This document shows, piece by piece, positions 11,301-21,858 of a stretch of 64,000 nt of DNA. Positions within the stretch are counted from its first letter, which is position 1. Each line of letters opens with the position of its first letter. The translations under genes were made by a program, and so were the position numbers. The DNA is from Rubinisphaera margarita (GTDB taxonomy: Bacteria; Planctomycetota; Planctomycetia; Planctomycetales; Planctomycetaceae): assembly GCF_022267515.1 (NCBI RefSeq), contig NZ_JAKFGB010000003.1, forward strand, positions 192,965-256,964, in the 5' to 3' direction. The notes beneath the pieces are model-generated. The model searched no databases, was not told the origin of the DNA, and saw only the letters and a program-made list of their open reading frames with translations.

Positions 11301-13692
11301 CCAGCGTCTGGCCCGCGATATTTACGTGATGCTCTACCTGCTGGGAGCGGGCGACGACGCCTTCAATATGGCTGAAGACGATCCCTCGACCGGCCCTTAC
11401 CCGGTCACTGTCGGCGTGACTGACAATGAAGACATCGACCTGGACGGCAACGCCGACGGAGATGGCGTCAACGATCAACTGCAGGCGATGGCCCAGTTCG
11501 CCGTTAACTATGTCGACGGGCTCGATCGAGACAGCGTGATGACGGAGTTTGTCTTCGATGTGAACCTCTCGGACGGCTGGAACATCATCGGCGAGAAGAA
11601 CACCTCGACCGGAGAGCTCACTGAAACCGATGCCGCCCGCGTTTTCGGCGTCGAACGTCAGGAACTCACTCTGAGTGAGACGTACTACGCTCAGATTACC
11701 CGTAGCGAAATGACGGACAGTAACAAGACGCCGTGGAACGATGCGGACACGGCTCCGATTCAGTTCCTGTTCGTCGAGTTGCGGAATGCTTCGCCATTCA
11801 AGGTTCAATACCGCACCGATTCCTGGCGATTGCGTCGGGTCGTCGGCACCGACGATTTCGTGAGCGGAAGCGATGACCCCGCGATTGCGTTTCAGCGTCT
11901 GAGTGCCATTCCACTCGACATGATCGCAGCAGGGGAGAACTTCTGGATCGGAGCGCACGACGATCAGAATTACGATGGCCCGGCTGCCATCCTGCTGGAT
12001 GAAAACGACGACGGCACCATTCAGGCCAACGAGGTGATCTGTCCCAGCCGCGAGATGGATGCCGACTTCACCTCGGCCAGTGCCGTCAAGCCGCTCTGCC
12101 ATCTCGATATTCATCACACCGATCACGAAACATGGCGAACCCTCACCCGCAACGGGACAACGATTGATCCCTACGAATTCCTTTCCGGAGAAACGACCGG
12201 GAAGTTTGAAGTGGTGCTCGAACGGCGTCTGCATATGGACGGAGCCGGGATCTACGACGATCCGGTCGTCAACCCCTGGGTTCCCGTGGACTACATGCTG
12301 GTCGACCGCGATAGCCATGTGGTTGACCCGATCAACGCGGGGGCGATCGATCTGAGCGGCTTCGATGGTCAGCTCAGCATCGAACGTCCGCAACCGATGC
12401 ACCGTTATCCTCGGAGCGACGGCGCCTCGGGTGGAGTTCCCGGAAGCCGCCGGAACAGCACGGGGGGCGGACCGCGTCGTCATTCCTTCGGACCACAGGC
12501 TCCGCTGGCGTACAACACGCTCGACCCTGCGAACACGGGGACTTATACGCCGTACGTGGCTCACAACTCAAATGCCCCGACCGTCGACAGCGTCGAAACC
12601 TTTACACTCTGGCAGCCGCACTTCGACCGCGATTACACGTCGGTATACGAACTGCTCAGCGTGCCAATCGTGGCGCCGGGAATGCTGAGTGAAATGAATG
12701 GCGATACTGCCGAGATGAGCGGGCTGAATACTGCGTTTACAAAGTTCGCCATTCCCGATCCGGGGACTCCTTCGGATACGTCGGACGACAATCGCTGGTA
12801 TCGCCTGCTTGAGTTCCTGGAAGTTCCCGATGGAATGCAGGCAGCGATTCGCGACGAAATGCCCTCGCCGCGTTCTCCCGGCAAGATCAACCTGAATACG
12901 ATTCGACAGCCCGGTGTGCTGGCAGGACTGATCGATGATGATTTCCATCTCGACGGCTTCCCGACGCCCGCAGAGGTCGTTTCCTATAACGACGACCAGA
13001 AAATGCGGTATCCGTATCTGCAGCTGCTCGATCCCCACGAAGCCGAGCGGAACTGGTACCAGCAGTTCCTCATCAGCCGCGATCGTCGCGATCCGTACAC
13101 GGCGATCTATCTCCCCGGTATCCCGGGATCACGACCATTTCGACCGTTGAGCTATACGCCGATCGGATCGCTGGGAGCCAATTACGATAAGACGCAGAGC
13201 ATCGAACACACGATCCTGCGGCAGCTTCCTTATACGATCAGCCCAACGGCCATCATGCCGGAGAACGGGAACACGGATGCCCTGACCGGCCTCTGGACAG
13301 GCGACCCGACGGATCTCGATGCGAATATCCGGGACATCATGACCCGCCGCCGGCTGTTCGAGGCTCGCACGGATATCGATGCCGACTTCAATGGCACTGC
13401 GATTAACGCCGTCGATTATCACACGAGAAACCGGTTGCTGAACAAGGTCGCCAACAACGCCACGGTCCGCAGCAACGTCTTCTACTGCTGGATTCAGGTG
13501 CAGTTCCACGAGGCTGCCGAGGACGAATTCGGCAATGTCCAGGTGGGCGGACAGCTGACCGGCACGGCACATAAGTCGAAACGGGCGTTCTTTGTGATTG
13601 ACCGTTCGAAGCTGGAAGACGCCTGGGATCCCCGGACTCAGACCTTCGACTGGCGGAAGTTTGTGCTGTTGAGACGAAACCTGACGAACTGA
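8353..13692 (+). CDS. Giant GspK/PilX-like minor pseudopilin
   Basis: About 1779 aa from ATG 8353; a TTG at 8335 is possible but less likely. A basic N-terminus precedes one hydrophobic helix (about 31-55, GAAMIIVIAMTGMLAFLGFF), without the classical Gly-Phe-Thr-Leu-x-Glu site, as in GspK/PilX. Around residue 1510 lies SPGKINLNTIRQPGVLAGL, close to the GspK signature (I-N-L-N-T ... V-L-x-x-L). In between are several Asp-rich loops of EF-hand/thrombospondin-3 type (DYDGDGTPDG, DVDADGISENGNE, DENDDGTIQ, DGNADGDGVND). GspK in other bacteria is about 320 aa, so this protein is more than five times larger. It should sit at the tip of the pseudopilus. Function beyond that is unknown. Confidence 0.75.
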   Translation: MFGMLKTNLATTVETRRSSHSAVALSDRKGGAAMIIVIAMTGMLAFLGFFFFSYISAERNSASWFAISANREISEGDYFDFALQQVLIGPSDEFPNSALGGRVYSIIPNMVGNFGPDLKPDDLHLFSGRGITVTFQQDSEHLPNDTTNVNDNWRFDYDGDGTPDGQVINFSPGANPVGPRNIPFSPLQPNHPNAIPAFEPDAGYTYPDINSMFLGHFSLVDTNPDPNTVNLVKVWIPSFHRPQYLPRHEVADSLPLTDIYTDPTYANRVLRPHREHRVQLKQYSSGSVTFKSVPRYVTSGGFDAYTGGGAPANPFPFPDFSANGYRAGIWTHGVAGHDTITYDVDADGISENGNEAILLDLDHRVEVMSDGTKRVPIFAITIMDADGLMNLNTGGNLFGESTQLTHARTPAGGSGDDPFGDGHFVSNSNLGLSPAEVNLGRGFYRPLETSSSSPASTLPTAGYGYEEMFSYSTAVGVNQVTQLDMANMELARLLVGFADGDNSTTDEIVWGRWGEANGFVGSGDENRLDNAIASDLPPTPPFPRASWGSPLFPLPGNTGVDDDDDYLVGGGKVQFAGSNHRDPVFGPLGITVPSGVHPIDEAAAGIGYLSGSNASISFHTTDADYAFALNDTVHGAPDDYGRLRASQKPEAGSPLRLPSYSSRWERQVLDSSYAYSGDVAGDVDEVDLMEDWTGVRPWSDGETSDGTVTTYQLKQSNSRANLFLADEPDEIIVDHSFRNQDHDTLFSVGEMQFLHFSEDDWDDTKASTPSRLDKLVRYNFEQVTGGYLTSTPDIDDDWWLRSQYTTDSWDRWEFAFSPAIGAIVDPADTAYDTTRGWEFSPVNNDNERLAFPPEFGSVRRFDNEDPFRHELRQWLTIELNRDEEFANFPLPQRRLNINRILDKDPEGRFRQRQLTPHPVFESADTDDNEIFKLMYPGDSTNTNDISVVKQYGNSTNNPIPAEVAFASMEGDKFVQEWWARYDRQRLARDIYVMLYLLGAGDDAFNMAEDDPSTGPYPVTVGVTDNEDIDLDGNADGDGVNDQLQAMAQFAVNYVDGLDRDSVMTEFVFDVNLSDGWNIIGEKNTSTGELTETDAARVFGVERQELTLSETYYAQITRSEMTDSNKTPWNDADTAPIQFLFVELRNASPFKVQYRTDSWRLRRVVGTDDFVSGSDDPAIAFQRLSAIPLDMIAAGENFWIGAHDDQNYDGPAAILLDENDDGTIQANEVICPSREMDADFTSASAVKPLCHLDIHHTDHETWRTLTRNGTTIDPYEFLSGETTGKFEVVLERRLHMDGAGIYDDPVVNPWVPVDYMLVDRDSHVVDPINAGAIDLSGFDGQLSIERPQPMHRYPRSDGASGGVPGSRRNSTGGGPRRHSFGPQAPLAYNTLDPANTGTYTPYVAHNSNAPTVDSVETFTLWQPHFDRDYTSVYELLSVPIVAPGMLSEMNGDTAEMSGLNTAFTKFAIPDPGTPSDTSDDNRWYRLLEFLEVPDGMQAAIRDEMPSPRSPGKINLNTIRQPGVLAGLIDDDFHLDGFPTPAEVVSYNDDQKMRYPYLQLLDPHEAERNWYQQFLISRDRRDPYTAIYLPGIPGSRPFRPLSYTPIGSLGANYDKTQSIEHTILRQLPYTISPTAIMPENGNTDALTGLWTGDPTDLDANIRDIMTRRRLFEARTDIDADFNGTAINAVDYHTRNRLLNKVANNATVRSNVFYCWIQVQFHEAAEDEFGNVQVGGQLTGTAHKSKRAFFVIDRSKLEDAWDPRTQTFDWRKFVLLRRNLTN

Positions 13693-14144
13693 CGCATGAC
13701 CGTCACGTTCGATAAATCAGTGAGCGGATAAGAATTTTTAGGGAACCAGTTGAATTGCACTGGATTTTTGCGGGTCTGATCACGCATAATAGGAGGAGCA
13801 TTTGTCTGCATAACGTCGCAAATCAAGTTTCACGGGCCACTTACGTTCTGTCGGACCTCGCTCATTGGGCGCAGCGACCGATTTCAGCCGGCTCGTGATT
13901 CCACGCAGTGCTGACGGCCGCAGAAACGGCGAACGCAATCATGGCGGAAGCCGTACGGCGGACAGAGCGTAGTCACGTCACAGAAGTCGCCTTGTCTCTG
14001 GCGATAACGAATTACTCAACGGACTCATTACTCAACTTTTTTGTGTCTTAACGGGCAAACCTGATCAGGGAAGCGGTGTTCCGGGCCTTTGCCGCTGTCC
14101 GAGGGCAGAACCACTACATCTCACGGGATTCAAGGAGCACTGGA
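13693..14144. other. 452-base gap between gspK-like gene and DUF1559 gene
   Basis: I see no credible gene here. It must hold the promoter of the downstream DUF1559 gene. CATAAT at 13785-13790 and a TTGCAC at 13755-13760 are present but 24 bases apart, too far for a standard sigma-70 promoter, so I do not call one. No terminator with a T-run is visible after the gspK-like gene. Confidence 0.5.
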
Positions 14145-15296
14145 ATGAAGATTCAAAACACAGTCCGCGTCGCCAACTCGCGTCGTCGCGGATTCACCCT
14201 TATCGAGCTGCTGGTGGTGATCTCTATCATCGCCACGCTGGCAGCCCTCATTCTGCCAGGTATTCAGGGCGCCCGGTCCTCTGCTCGAAACCTGCAGTGT
14301 GTTAACAACATTCGCAACATCGGCACGGCGGCGATGAACTTCGCCTCCCAGAACGGCGGCCGTCTGCCGCGTCTGTCGGGGGATACGACCTATACCGATA
14401 CGACGGTGACTCCGAATGTCACGTATCAGTATGGCTGGCCGGTTGCCCTGTTGTCCGTCTTGGACAACGCCGCTCTCCAACGCCTGCTGCTCGAAGACTT
14501 CAACACGGGGACGCAGACTCACGGGACTTTGTTCGCAACACAGATCGCTGTTTTCAGCTGCCCGGATGACGATACGGCCTTCCAGATCGATGGTCAGATC
14601 AGCTACGTCGCGAATGCTGGCTATGCGGCTGAAGGAAACGGAAATGGACAATGGGGAATAAGTGAGAATCATGCCATTCTGGCCGCAGGCACTGGTCATG
14701 ATTTTAACAACATTAACTGGCGTGATAATTACACGATCGGCAGCGATGAATCGAAGCGGATCAGCCAGTCGACCGGTGTTTTCTGGCGGGATACCGGGAG
14801 TGATCGATCCATCGTAACATTGGACTATGTTTCCAATAACGATGGTCAGACTCAAACTCTGATGCTTTCTGAGAATACCGACGCTGGAGAATGGTCTCGT
14901 CCGTTCGTGCAGGACATTGGTTTCGCTCTGCAGGTCCCAGTTGACGGATCGGGACTTCCAGGAGCCGTGCCAGGCAGTGCGACTCAGAACGACCGAGGCT
15001 TTGGCCGCGGGGATGACGCGGGATCTTCCAATCCGGAACGGGCACTGGCAATGATCGAAGATTACGGCCTGGCCTCTTTCTCGGCTGGAGACTCTAAGAT
15101 TAGTGCCGATCGTCCGAGTGGATCACAGGCTTGGCGTCCCTCTTCGAATCACGTTGGTGGCAACGTCAACGTTTTCTACTGTGACGGTCATGCCGGCTCG
15201 CTGAATGCGTCGATGGACCAGGGCGTCTATGCTCGTCTGATGACTCCGGCCGGAACCAAATACGGTCAGAATGTTCTGCGAGACACCAACTTCTAA
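14145..15296 (+). CDS. DUF1559 family prepilin-like protein
   Basis: 383 aa from ATG 14145, with CAAGGAG seven bases upstream deciding the start. The leader ends RRRGFTLIELLVVISIIATL, a perfect prepilin cleavage and methylation site. RSSARNLQCVNNIRNIGTA and a DUF1559 (SBP_bac_10-like) body follow. The C-terminus carries the family signature SSNHVGGNVNVFYCDGHAG (the H-x9-DG motif). Planctomycetes carry many copies of this family, thought to form surface pseudopili. It has its own terminator, is separated from the gsp cluster by 452 bases and is probably expressed alone. Confidence 0.93.
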   Translation: MKIQNTVRVANSRRRGFTLIELLVVISIIATLAALILPGIQGARSSARNLQCVNNIRNIGTAAMNFASQNGGRLPRLSGDTTYTDTTVTPNVTYQYGWPVALLSVLDNAALQRLLLEDFNTGTQTHGTLFATQIAVFSCPDDDTAFQIDGQISYVANAGYAAEGNGNGQWGISENHAILAAGTGHDFNNINWRDNYTIGSDESKRISQSTGVFWRDTGSDRSIVTLDYVSNNDGQTQTLMLSENTDAGEWSRPFVQDIGFALQVPVDGSGLPGAVPGSATQNDRGFGRGDDAGSSNPERALAMIEDYGLASFSAGDSKISADRPSGSQAWRPSSNHVGGNVNVFYCDGHAGSLNASMDQGVYARLMTPAGTKYGQNVLRDTNF

Positions 15297-15321
15297 TCGT
15301 CTGACTGATGCCGTTTGAATC

Positions 15322-15357
15322 CAAGCCGTCGGGAATTGCTTCTCGGCGGCTTTTTTC
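15322..15357 (+). terminator. Rho-independent terminator after DUF1559 gene
   Basis: AAGCCGTCGGG (15323-15333) pairs with the segment ending CGGCGGCTT, with two G-T wobbles, giving an 11-bp stem. Six T residues follow (15351-15356). Confidence 0.85.
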
Positions 15358-15521
15358 GTGGAGCATGCGGCTGTCACTGGACGACAGGCGGGCATGGGAG
15401 TGACAATGGTGTGAGTGCCCTCCCGGGGTAGAATTGACCGGTTGAATCTGCGTCGAGTCGCTGGTTGTTTGCTCGGTTTTCGCGGATTCGGAACACTTCA
15501 CTGGAACGCTCTCAAAAATCC

Positions 15522-16427
15522 ATGTCGGCATCGTCTGAAATGAATGCGTTCGCGGATCCGACCGCCCTGGCTCAGTTCGGGCGGCTCGATGTCGTCGCGC
15601 GGCTGGTGGTCGAGGGCTACATGATGGGGCAGCATAAAAGCCCCTTCAAAGGGAGCAGTGTCGAATTCGTGGAGCATCGCCAGTACTACCCGGGCGATGA
15701 GATCCGCCACATCGACTGGCGAGCGTACGGCAAGACCGGCCGGTACTACGTCAAGGAGTACGAAGATGAAACCAATCTCCGCTGTTATCTCATGCTCGAT
15801 GCGTCCGGAAGCATGGGATACGGACAGTCGACCCTCTCCAAGTACGCTTACGCACGGCAGATGACAGCCGTGCTTGCGTTTCTTCTGCTCAGGCAGCGGG
15901 ACGCCGTCGGGCTCTGTATCTTTGACAACAAGCTGCGGCAGTTGATTGAACCTTCGACGCACGCCATGCAGTTTCCCCGCCTGATCAAGACGCTGGAAGA
16001 ATCGGAGACGGGGGGAGAGACCAGCCTGGGAAAAGTCTTCTCGGACATCATTCCCCGGCTCAAGCGACGCAGTCTCGTGGTCCTTCTGAGCGACCTGTAC
16101 GATGAGGTCGAGCCGCTCCAGGCGGCCATCAAGCGGTTCCGCCACTATCATCACGAAGTGATCGTCGTGCAGACCGTGGCGCCTGAAGAAGAAGAGTTTC
16201 CGTTCAGCCGGCCGACCCAGTTCCGCAATCTGGAGCAGGCGGGGCAGCGAATGCTCGTGGATCCTCATCGGTTGCGGCGGCACTATCTGGAGCAATACGA
16301 AGCCTTTATGAAACGGGTCGAGCAAATGTGTACCCGTTCCGGCGTCGATCTGCTGAAAGTGACGACCCGGGATTCCTTTGTGCACACGCTTGGCCGCTAT
16401 CTGGCCTTCCGGTCCCGCGGTCGCTGA
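15522..16427 (+). CDS. DUF58 domain protein (von Willebrand A-like)
   Basis: 301 aa from ATG 15522; in-frame upstream codons give no better start. The DUF58 signature is clear: VEFVEHRQYYPGDEIRHIDW, then RAYGKTGRYYVKEYEDETN, then a MIDAS-like LMLDASGSMGYG (D-x-S-x-S). Later segments fit the vWA fold (VVLLSDLYDEVEP). DUF58 proteins are usually encoded with MoxR-type AAA+ ATPases, which act on them as chaperones, but no moxR gene is present here. The protein is probably cytoplasmic, with no signal peptide or membrane helix. Exact role unknown. Confidence 0.9.
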   Translation: MSASSEMNAFADPTALAQFGRLDVVARLVVEGYMMGQHKSPFKGSSVEFVEHRQYYPGDEIRHIDWRAYGKTGRYYVKEYEDETNLRCYLMLDASGSMGYGQSTLSKYAYARQMTAVLAFLLLRQRDAVGLCIFDNKLRQLIEPSTHAMQFPRLIKTLEESETGGETSLGKVFSDIIPRLKRRSLVVLLSDLYDEVEPLQAAIKRFRHYHHEVIVVQTVAPEEEEFPFSRPTQFRNLEQAGQRMLVDPHRLRRHYLEQYEAFMKRVEQMCTRSGVDLLKVTTRDSFVHTLGRYLAFRSRGR

Positions 16428-16525
16428 AACTGCAGGCGTGAGGCAGATTGAGCTTGTCGATCGGCGACTCGATACGGGATAATCGAGGGAGAACTTCTGT
16501 CAGCGCGCAACCGAAGGACCCCGTC

Positions 16526-16780
16526 ATGTCAGCCAATCGTCACATCCATCTGCGACCTGATCAACTTCACGTGGAATGCGTTGTGCGAGCGAAGGGAATT
16601 CCGGCGACCAAGCGGCTTAAAGTGAAGCTGCTCCGAAATGGAATCACCGAGTTCCACGACGAACTGGCTCCGGTCGGCAGGCCTTACCGCGACTTCCATA
16701 TCACGGCGAAAACACGAGCCTCTTACAGCCGACTGATGGGCATTGTTGGCTCGACTGAAGATACCGAACTCATCACGTAG
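16526..16780 (+). CDS. Small hypothetical protein
   Basis: 84 aa from ATG 16526, with GAAGGACC about six bases upstream. It is rich in basic residues and beta-prone (MSANRHIHLRPDQLHVECVV ... KRLKVKLLRNG). I recognise no family. It follows the DUF58 gene by about 100 bases and overlaps the convergent D-Ala-D-Ala ligase gene by eight bases at their stop codons. The good ribosome site and non-random composition support it. An antisense frame also exists, so the call is moderate. Confidence 0.5.
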   Translation: MSANRHIHLRPDQLHVECVVRAKGIPATKRLKVKLLRNGITEFHDELAPVGRPYRDFHITAKTRASYSRLMGIVGSTEDTELIT

Positions 16781-17696
16781 TCGGATCGGTCTGCGGCTCG
16801 CCGCCGATTGCACAGTCGCAAATCCGCTCGCAAAGATCCTCGTAACTCCAGCCGATCGCCGCGGCTGCTTTCGGCGCCAGGCTTCGTTCCGTGAGGCCGG
16901 GCAGGGTGTTGACTTCAAGAATCCACGGCTGCCCCGTCTCGTCAAGCATCAGATCGACCCGAGCCAGTCCCGCAGTGCCAATCAATCGGCAGGCCTGCAG
17001 AGCAGCCGTTTTCAGGCTACTGGAGACTTCGTCCTCTGTCGTTACGACTTCATACGTGGTGGCGGGGGAATGATACTTCGCTTCGTAGTCGTAGAATCGT
17101 TCTCCCGGCTGAATTCGAATGGGCGGGAGCGCGACATCCTCGAACACGGAAACCGTCCATTCGGTTCCGGCGATGTAGTTTTCGATAAGGACAACCGAAT
17201 CGTAGCAGAGCGCCTCTTCGACCCCCGCCGCGAATTCATCGGGGTGATAGACGATGGAGATCCCCACGCTCGACCCCTGGGCATTCGGCTTGACGACCAC
17301 CGGCCAGGTGAGAGCTGTCTCCGTCTCGTGAAGTGCACTCTGATCCGGGGCATGCACAATCCATTCGGGAGTCGGTAGTCCGTGCTCTTTCAGGAGTCTT
17401 TTGGTTCGCACTTTCTGAAAGGCCAGCTCGGACGCGAAGGCGTTGCTGCCGGTGTAGCGGATTTTCCGCTGTTCGAGCAGTCGCTGCAGTTGACCGTCTT
17501 CGCCAAACGTGCCGTGCAGCGCGATGAACACGAGCTGATGCGGCGCGATGGCGGTGTTGGTCAGATCGACCTCGGCTGGATCCCAGACCGTCACGGTGTG
17601 TCCGCGGGAACGCAGCGCCGCGGAAGCGGCCGCTCCGCTTTTCAGGCTGATTTCTCTTTCGGCCGAAGACCCGCCGGCGAGTACAATGACGTCCAT
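16773..17696 (-). CDS. ddl: D-alanine--D-alanine ligase
   Basis: 307 aa, the normal length for Ddl. It joins two D-alanines with ATP to make the dipeptide that caps the peptidoglycan stem peptide. Visible motifs: LAGGSSAEREISLKSG at the N-terminus, ALHGTFGEDGQLQ, the ATP-grasp segment VVKPNAQGSSVGIS, and the metal/ATP site ARVDLMLDETGQPWILEVNT followed by LPGLTERSLAPKAAAAIGWS. The gene lies 45 bases after the Ser/Thr kinase gene on the same strand and may be co-transcribed with it. Its presence fits current evidence that planctomycetes make peptidoglycan. Confidence 0.95.
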   Translation of the reverse strand: MDVIVLAGGSSAEREISLKSGAAASAALRSRGHTVTVWDPAEVDLTNTAIAPHQLVFIALHGTFGEDGQLQRLLEQRKIRYTGSNAFASELAFQKVRTKRLLKEHGLPTPEWIVHAPDQSALHETETALTWPVVVKPNAQGSSVGISIVYHPDEFAAGVEEALCYDSVVLIENYIAGTEWTVSVFEDVALPPIRIQPGERFYDYEAKYHSPATTYEVVTTEDEVSSSLKTAALQACRLIGTAGLARVDLMLDETGQPWILEVNTLPGLTERSLAPKAAAAIGWSYEDLCERICDCAIGGEPQTDPTT

Positions 17697-17741
17697 TTCC
17701 CGTTCCTGTGAGCCCGCTGGAATCGGTTTGCCGGGCAGGGG

Positions 17742-19268
17742 CTACTGCGTCAGTCCGAAGTTGTCCGCAATCAACTGCCAGGCCATCGGCACGCCGAGGT
17801 AGAGTCCATAGCCGATGCCGCCGACGAGGGCCAGCCAGACCACCAGACTGATCCAGCCGAATGTCCCTTCCTTGATATTTTCGAGCACCCGCCACCATTT
17901 CCGCCGCTTGTGCTGTCGATCGATCTTCTCGTAGATCGATTTGATTTCCTGTTTCTTGCTGCGGTCCTTCTTCTTGAGCAGAAGTTCGCCCACCTGATCG
18001 CGAAACTCCTTGACAGAACCAATCGGGGCGAAAGGAACGTTCTTCGCCCGGGACAGCTGAGCCGTTTCGTCGAGGAGTTGAGTCGCCAGCCCGCGATGAA
18101 TCTGATCGGCGGCCATCTTCTGGACCTGCAATTTGCCGGTCCGGTCTTTGTAACGGACCAGCCAGACGTCGCGTTTCGAACTCGCCTCTGCCCGTTTCTG
18201 CTCGACGGCTTCCTCGCGGGAGGATCTGGGGGCCTTGACCTCAGGCTGAACGTTCCTCGGTTGAGGCGGTGTAATCACGGCCGAGGAAACGCCTGAAGCG
18301 GCTGCTCCCAGGACGTATTTTTCGTTGGAATCGATGAAACTGAGCGATGGGTTCTCAAGACCGAGCGGGATCAGCTCGGCCAGAAGTTCGTCGCAGGTCT
18401 GATACCGATGTTTCGGGTCTTTGGCCATCATCTTATCGATGATCAGATCCAGCTTCTCCGGAACGGCTTTATTGATCCTGGCAGCCGGCGTGTATTTGGA
18501 GTTCTCCTTGGCGAGAATCAGCTCCATGGTGGAGTCGGCTTTGAAGGGAGGGACGCCCGTCAGGTATCGATAAAGAGTGCAGCCCAGTGCGTAGATATCG
18601 CTTCGCTGGTCGACATACTTGGCGTTCCGGGCCTGTTCGGGAGGCATGTAAAGCGGTGTGCCCATGCCGGTCCCGGATTGAGTCATCGACTGATCGTCGT
18701 CAACGGCTTTGGCCAGACCGAGGTCGGCCACTTTCACCATTCCCGTCTTCGTAACAAGGATGTTGTCCGGTTTGATATCCCGATGGATCAGGTTCATTTT
18801 GTGGGCATGGCCGAGTGCCTGGGCACAGACGATCGTGATGTGGACGGCATCGCCCACTTCGAGCGTTCCCAGCTTTTTGATCCAGTCCTGCATGCTGGGG
18901 CCGTCGATGAATTCGAGCGCGGCGAAGTAGATGCCTTTGTGCTCGCCAACCGCGTAACAGCGGACGACGTTGGGATGCTCGATCTTCGCTCCGACGCGAG
19001 CTTCGCGAATGAACCGCTCGACAAAATCCTTCTTCTGGGACAACTGGGACGACATCACCTTCAGGGCACACTTCCGGTCCAGGCTCACCTGATGGGCCAG
19101 GTAGACGGCTCCCATGCCGCCCTGGCCGAGCTTGCGAACCAGTTCGAAATCACCGAGCTTCTGGACCTTCTGCTTCCTCGTACTCGCCTGCTGCGAGGAG
19201 GACGGTTTACCAGCCGGCTCGGTGTTGCCTTCGGCGCGGGTCTTGTCCCTGTTGCCTGAGCCACCCAT
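17742..19268 (-). CDS. Membrane-anchored Ser/Thr protein kinase
   Basis: 508 aa; GAGGT six bases before the ATG supports the start. The kinase domain (about 40-310) has the glycine loop GQGGMG (48-53), Lys in CALKV (about 70), catalytic HRDIKPDN (162-169) and DLG (182-184) in place of DFG, a change seen in many bacterial kinases. An activation loop and MPPEQARNAKYVDQRSDIYA follow. Residues about 370-460 form an unknown domain (VWLVRYKDRTGKLQVQKMAA). A single C-terminal hydrophobic segment (about 470-495) anchors it, so the kinase is cytoplasmic and tail-anchored with no sensor outside. It precedes ddl by 45 bases. Confidence 0.94.
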   Translation of the reverse strand: MGGSGNRDKTRAEGNTEPAGKPSSSQQASTRKQKVQKLGDFELVRKLGQGGMGAVYLAHQVSLDRKCALKVMSSQLSQKKDFVERFIREARVGAKIEHPNVVRCYAVGEHKGIYFAALEFIDGPSMQDWIKKLGTLEVGDAVHITIVCAQALGHAHKMNLIHRDIKPDNILVTKTGMVKVADLGLAKAVDDDQSMTQSGTGMGTPLYMPPEQARNAKYVDQRSDIYALGCTLYRYLTGVPPFKADSTMELILAKENSKYTPAARINKAVPEKLDLIIDKMMAKDPKHRYQTCDELLAELIPLGLENPSLSFIDSNEKYVLGAAASGVSSAVITPPQPRNVQPEVKAPRSSREEAVEQKRAEASSKRDVWLVRYKDRTGKLQVQKMAADQIHRGLATQLLDETAQLSRAKNVPFAPIGSVKEFRDQVGELLLKKKDRSKKQEIKSIYEKIDRQHKRRKWWRVLENIKEGTFGWISLVVWLALVGGIGYGLYLGVPMAWQLIADNFGLTQ

Positions 19269-19556
19269 TGCTTACCTCAACTGAGTTCATGAGAAGAGTA
19301 AGAGGCTCTCCGAAACCGTCTTTATAGTCGTCTTCGCGATTCGACTCGGTGTGACAACGGGTTTTCGGAAAGACTCTCATGAAAATGAATGAGTGAAATA
19401 TGAAGAAAAGAGTCGGAAGATTCTGCGGGAGTCCGACCAATTTTTGATTCAGAAAACCGATCGACGAATGTCGAAATCAGATGGGTGAGGGGACAGGCCC
19501 ACGACTCCGCCGACTTCTGAAGCGAGTCGACGGAGAGTGTGACCGATGACGACACG

Positions 19557-21686
<2,130 letters not shown>

Positions 21687-21797
21687 CAGAAGGTGCCTTA
21701 ATCTCAGGTGGGAATCAATATGCACAAGTGCTGATTATTTCATGCCCATCCGCTGATGTCCAGCACGGTCCGGAACCCCGGCCTGATGTCCGCGCAA

Positions 21798-21834
21798 AGA
21801 AAAAGCCGGTCTGCATGATGAAAGCAGCCGGCTG
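21798..21834 (-). terminator. Rho-independent terminator for the 573-aa secreted protein gene
   Basis: Read on the - strand: AGCCGG-CTGC, a nine-base loop, then GCAG-A-CCGGCT and a run of T. The stem has ten pairs and one bulged A. It lies just after the stop at 21859. Confidence 0.8.
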
Positions 21835-21858
21835 GTGTTTGAGAGACACGCTCGACGA

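Noticed and set aside
10720..12564. Open frame of over 600 codons on the - strand inside the giant gspK-like gene
   Set aside because: It is antisense to a gene with clear domain motifs. Long antisense frames are expected from GC-biased third positions, and it has no recognisable domain.
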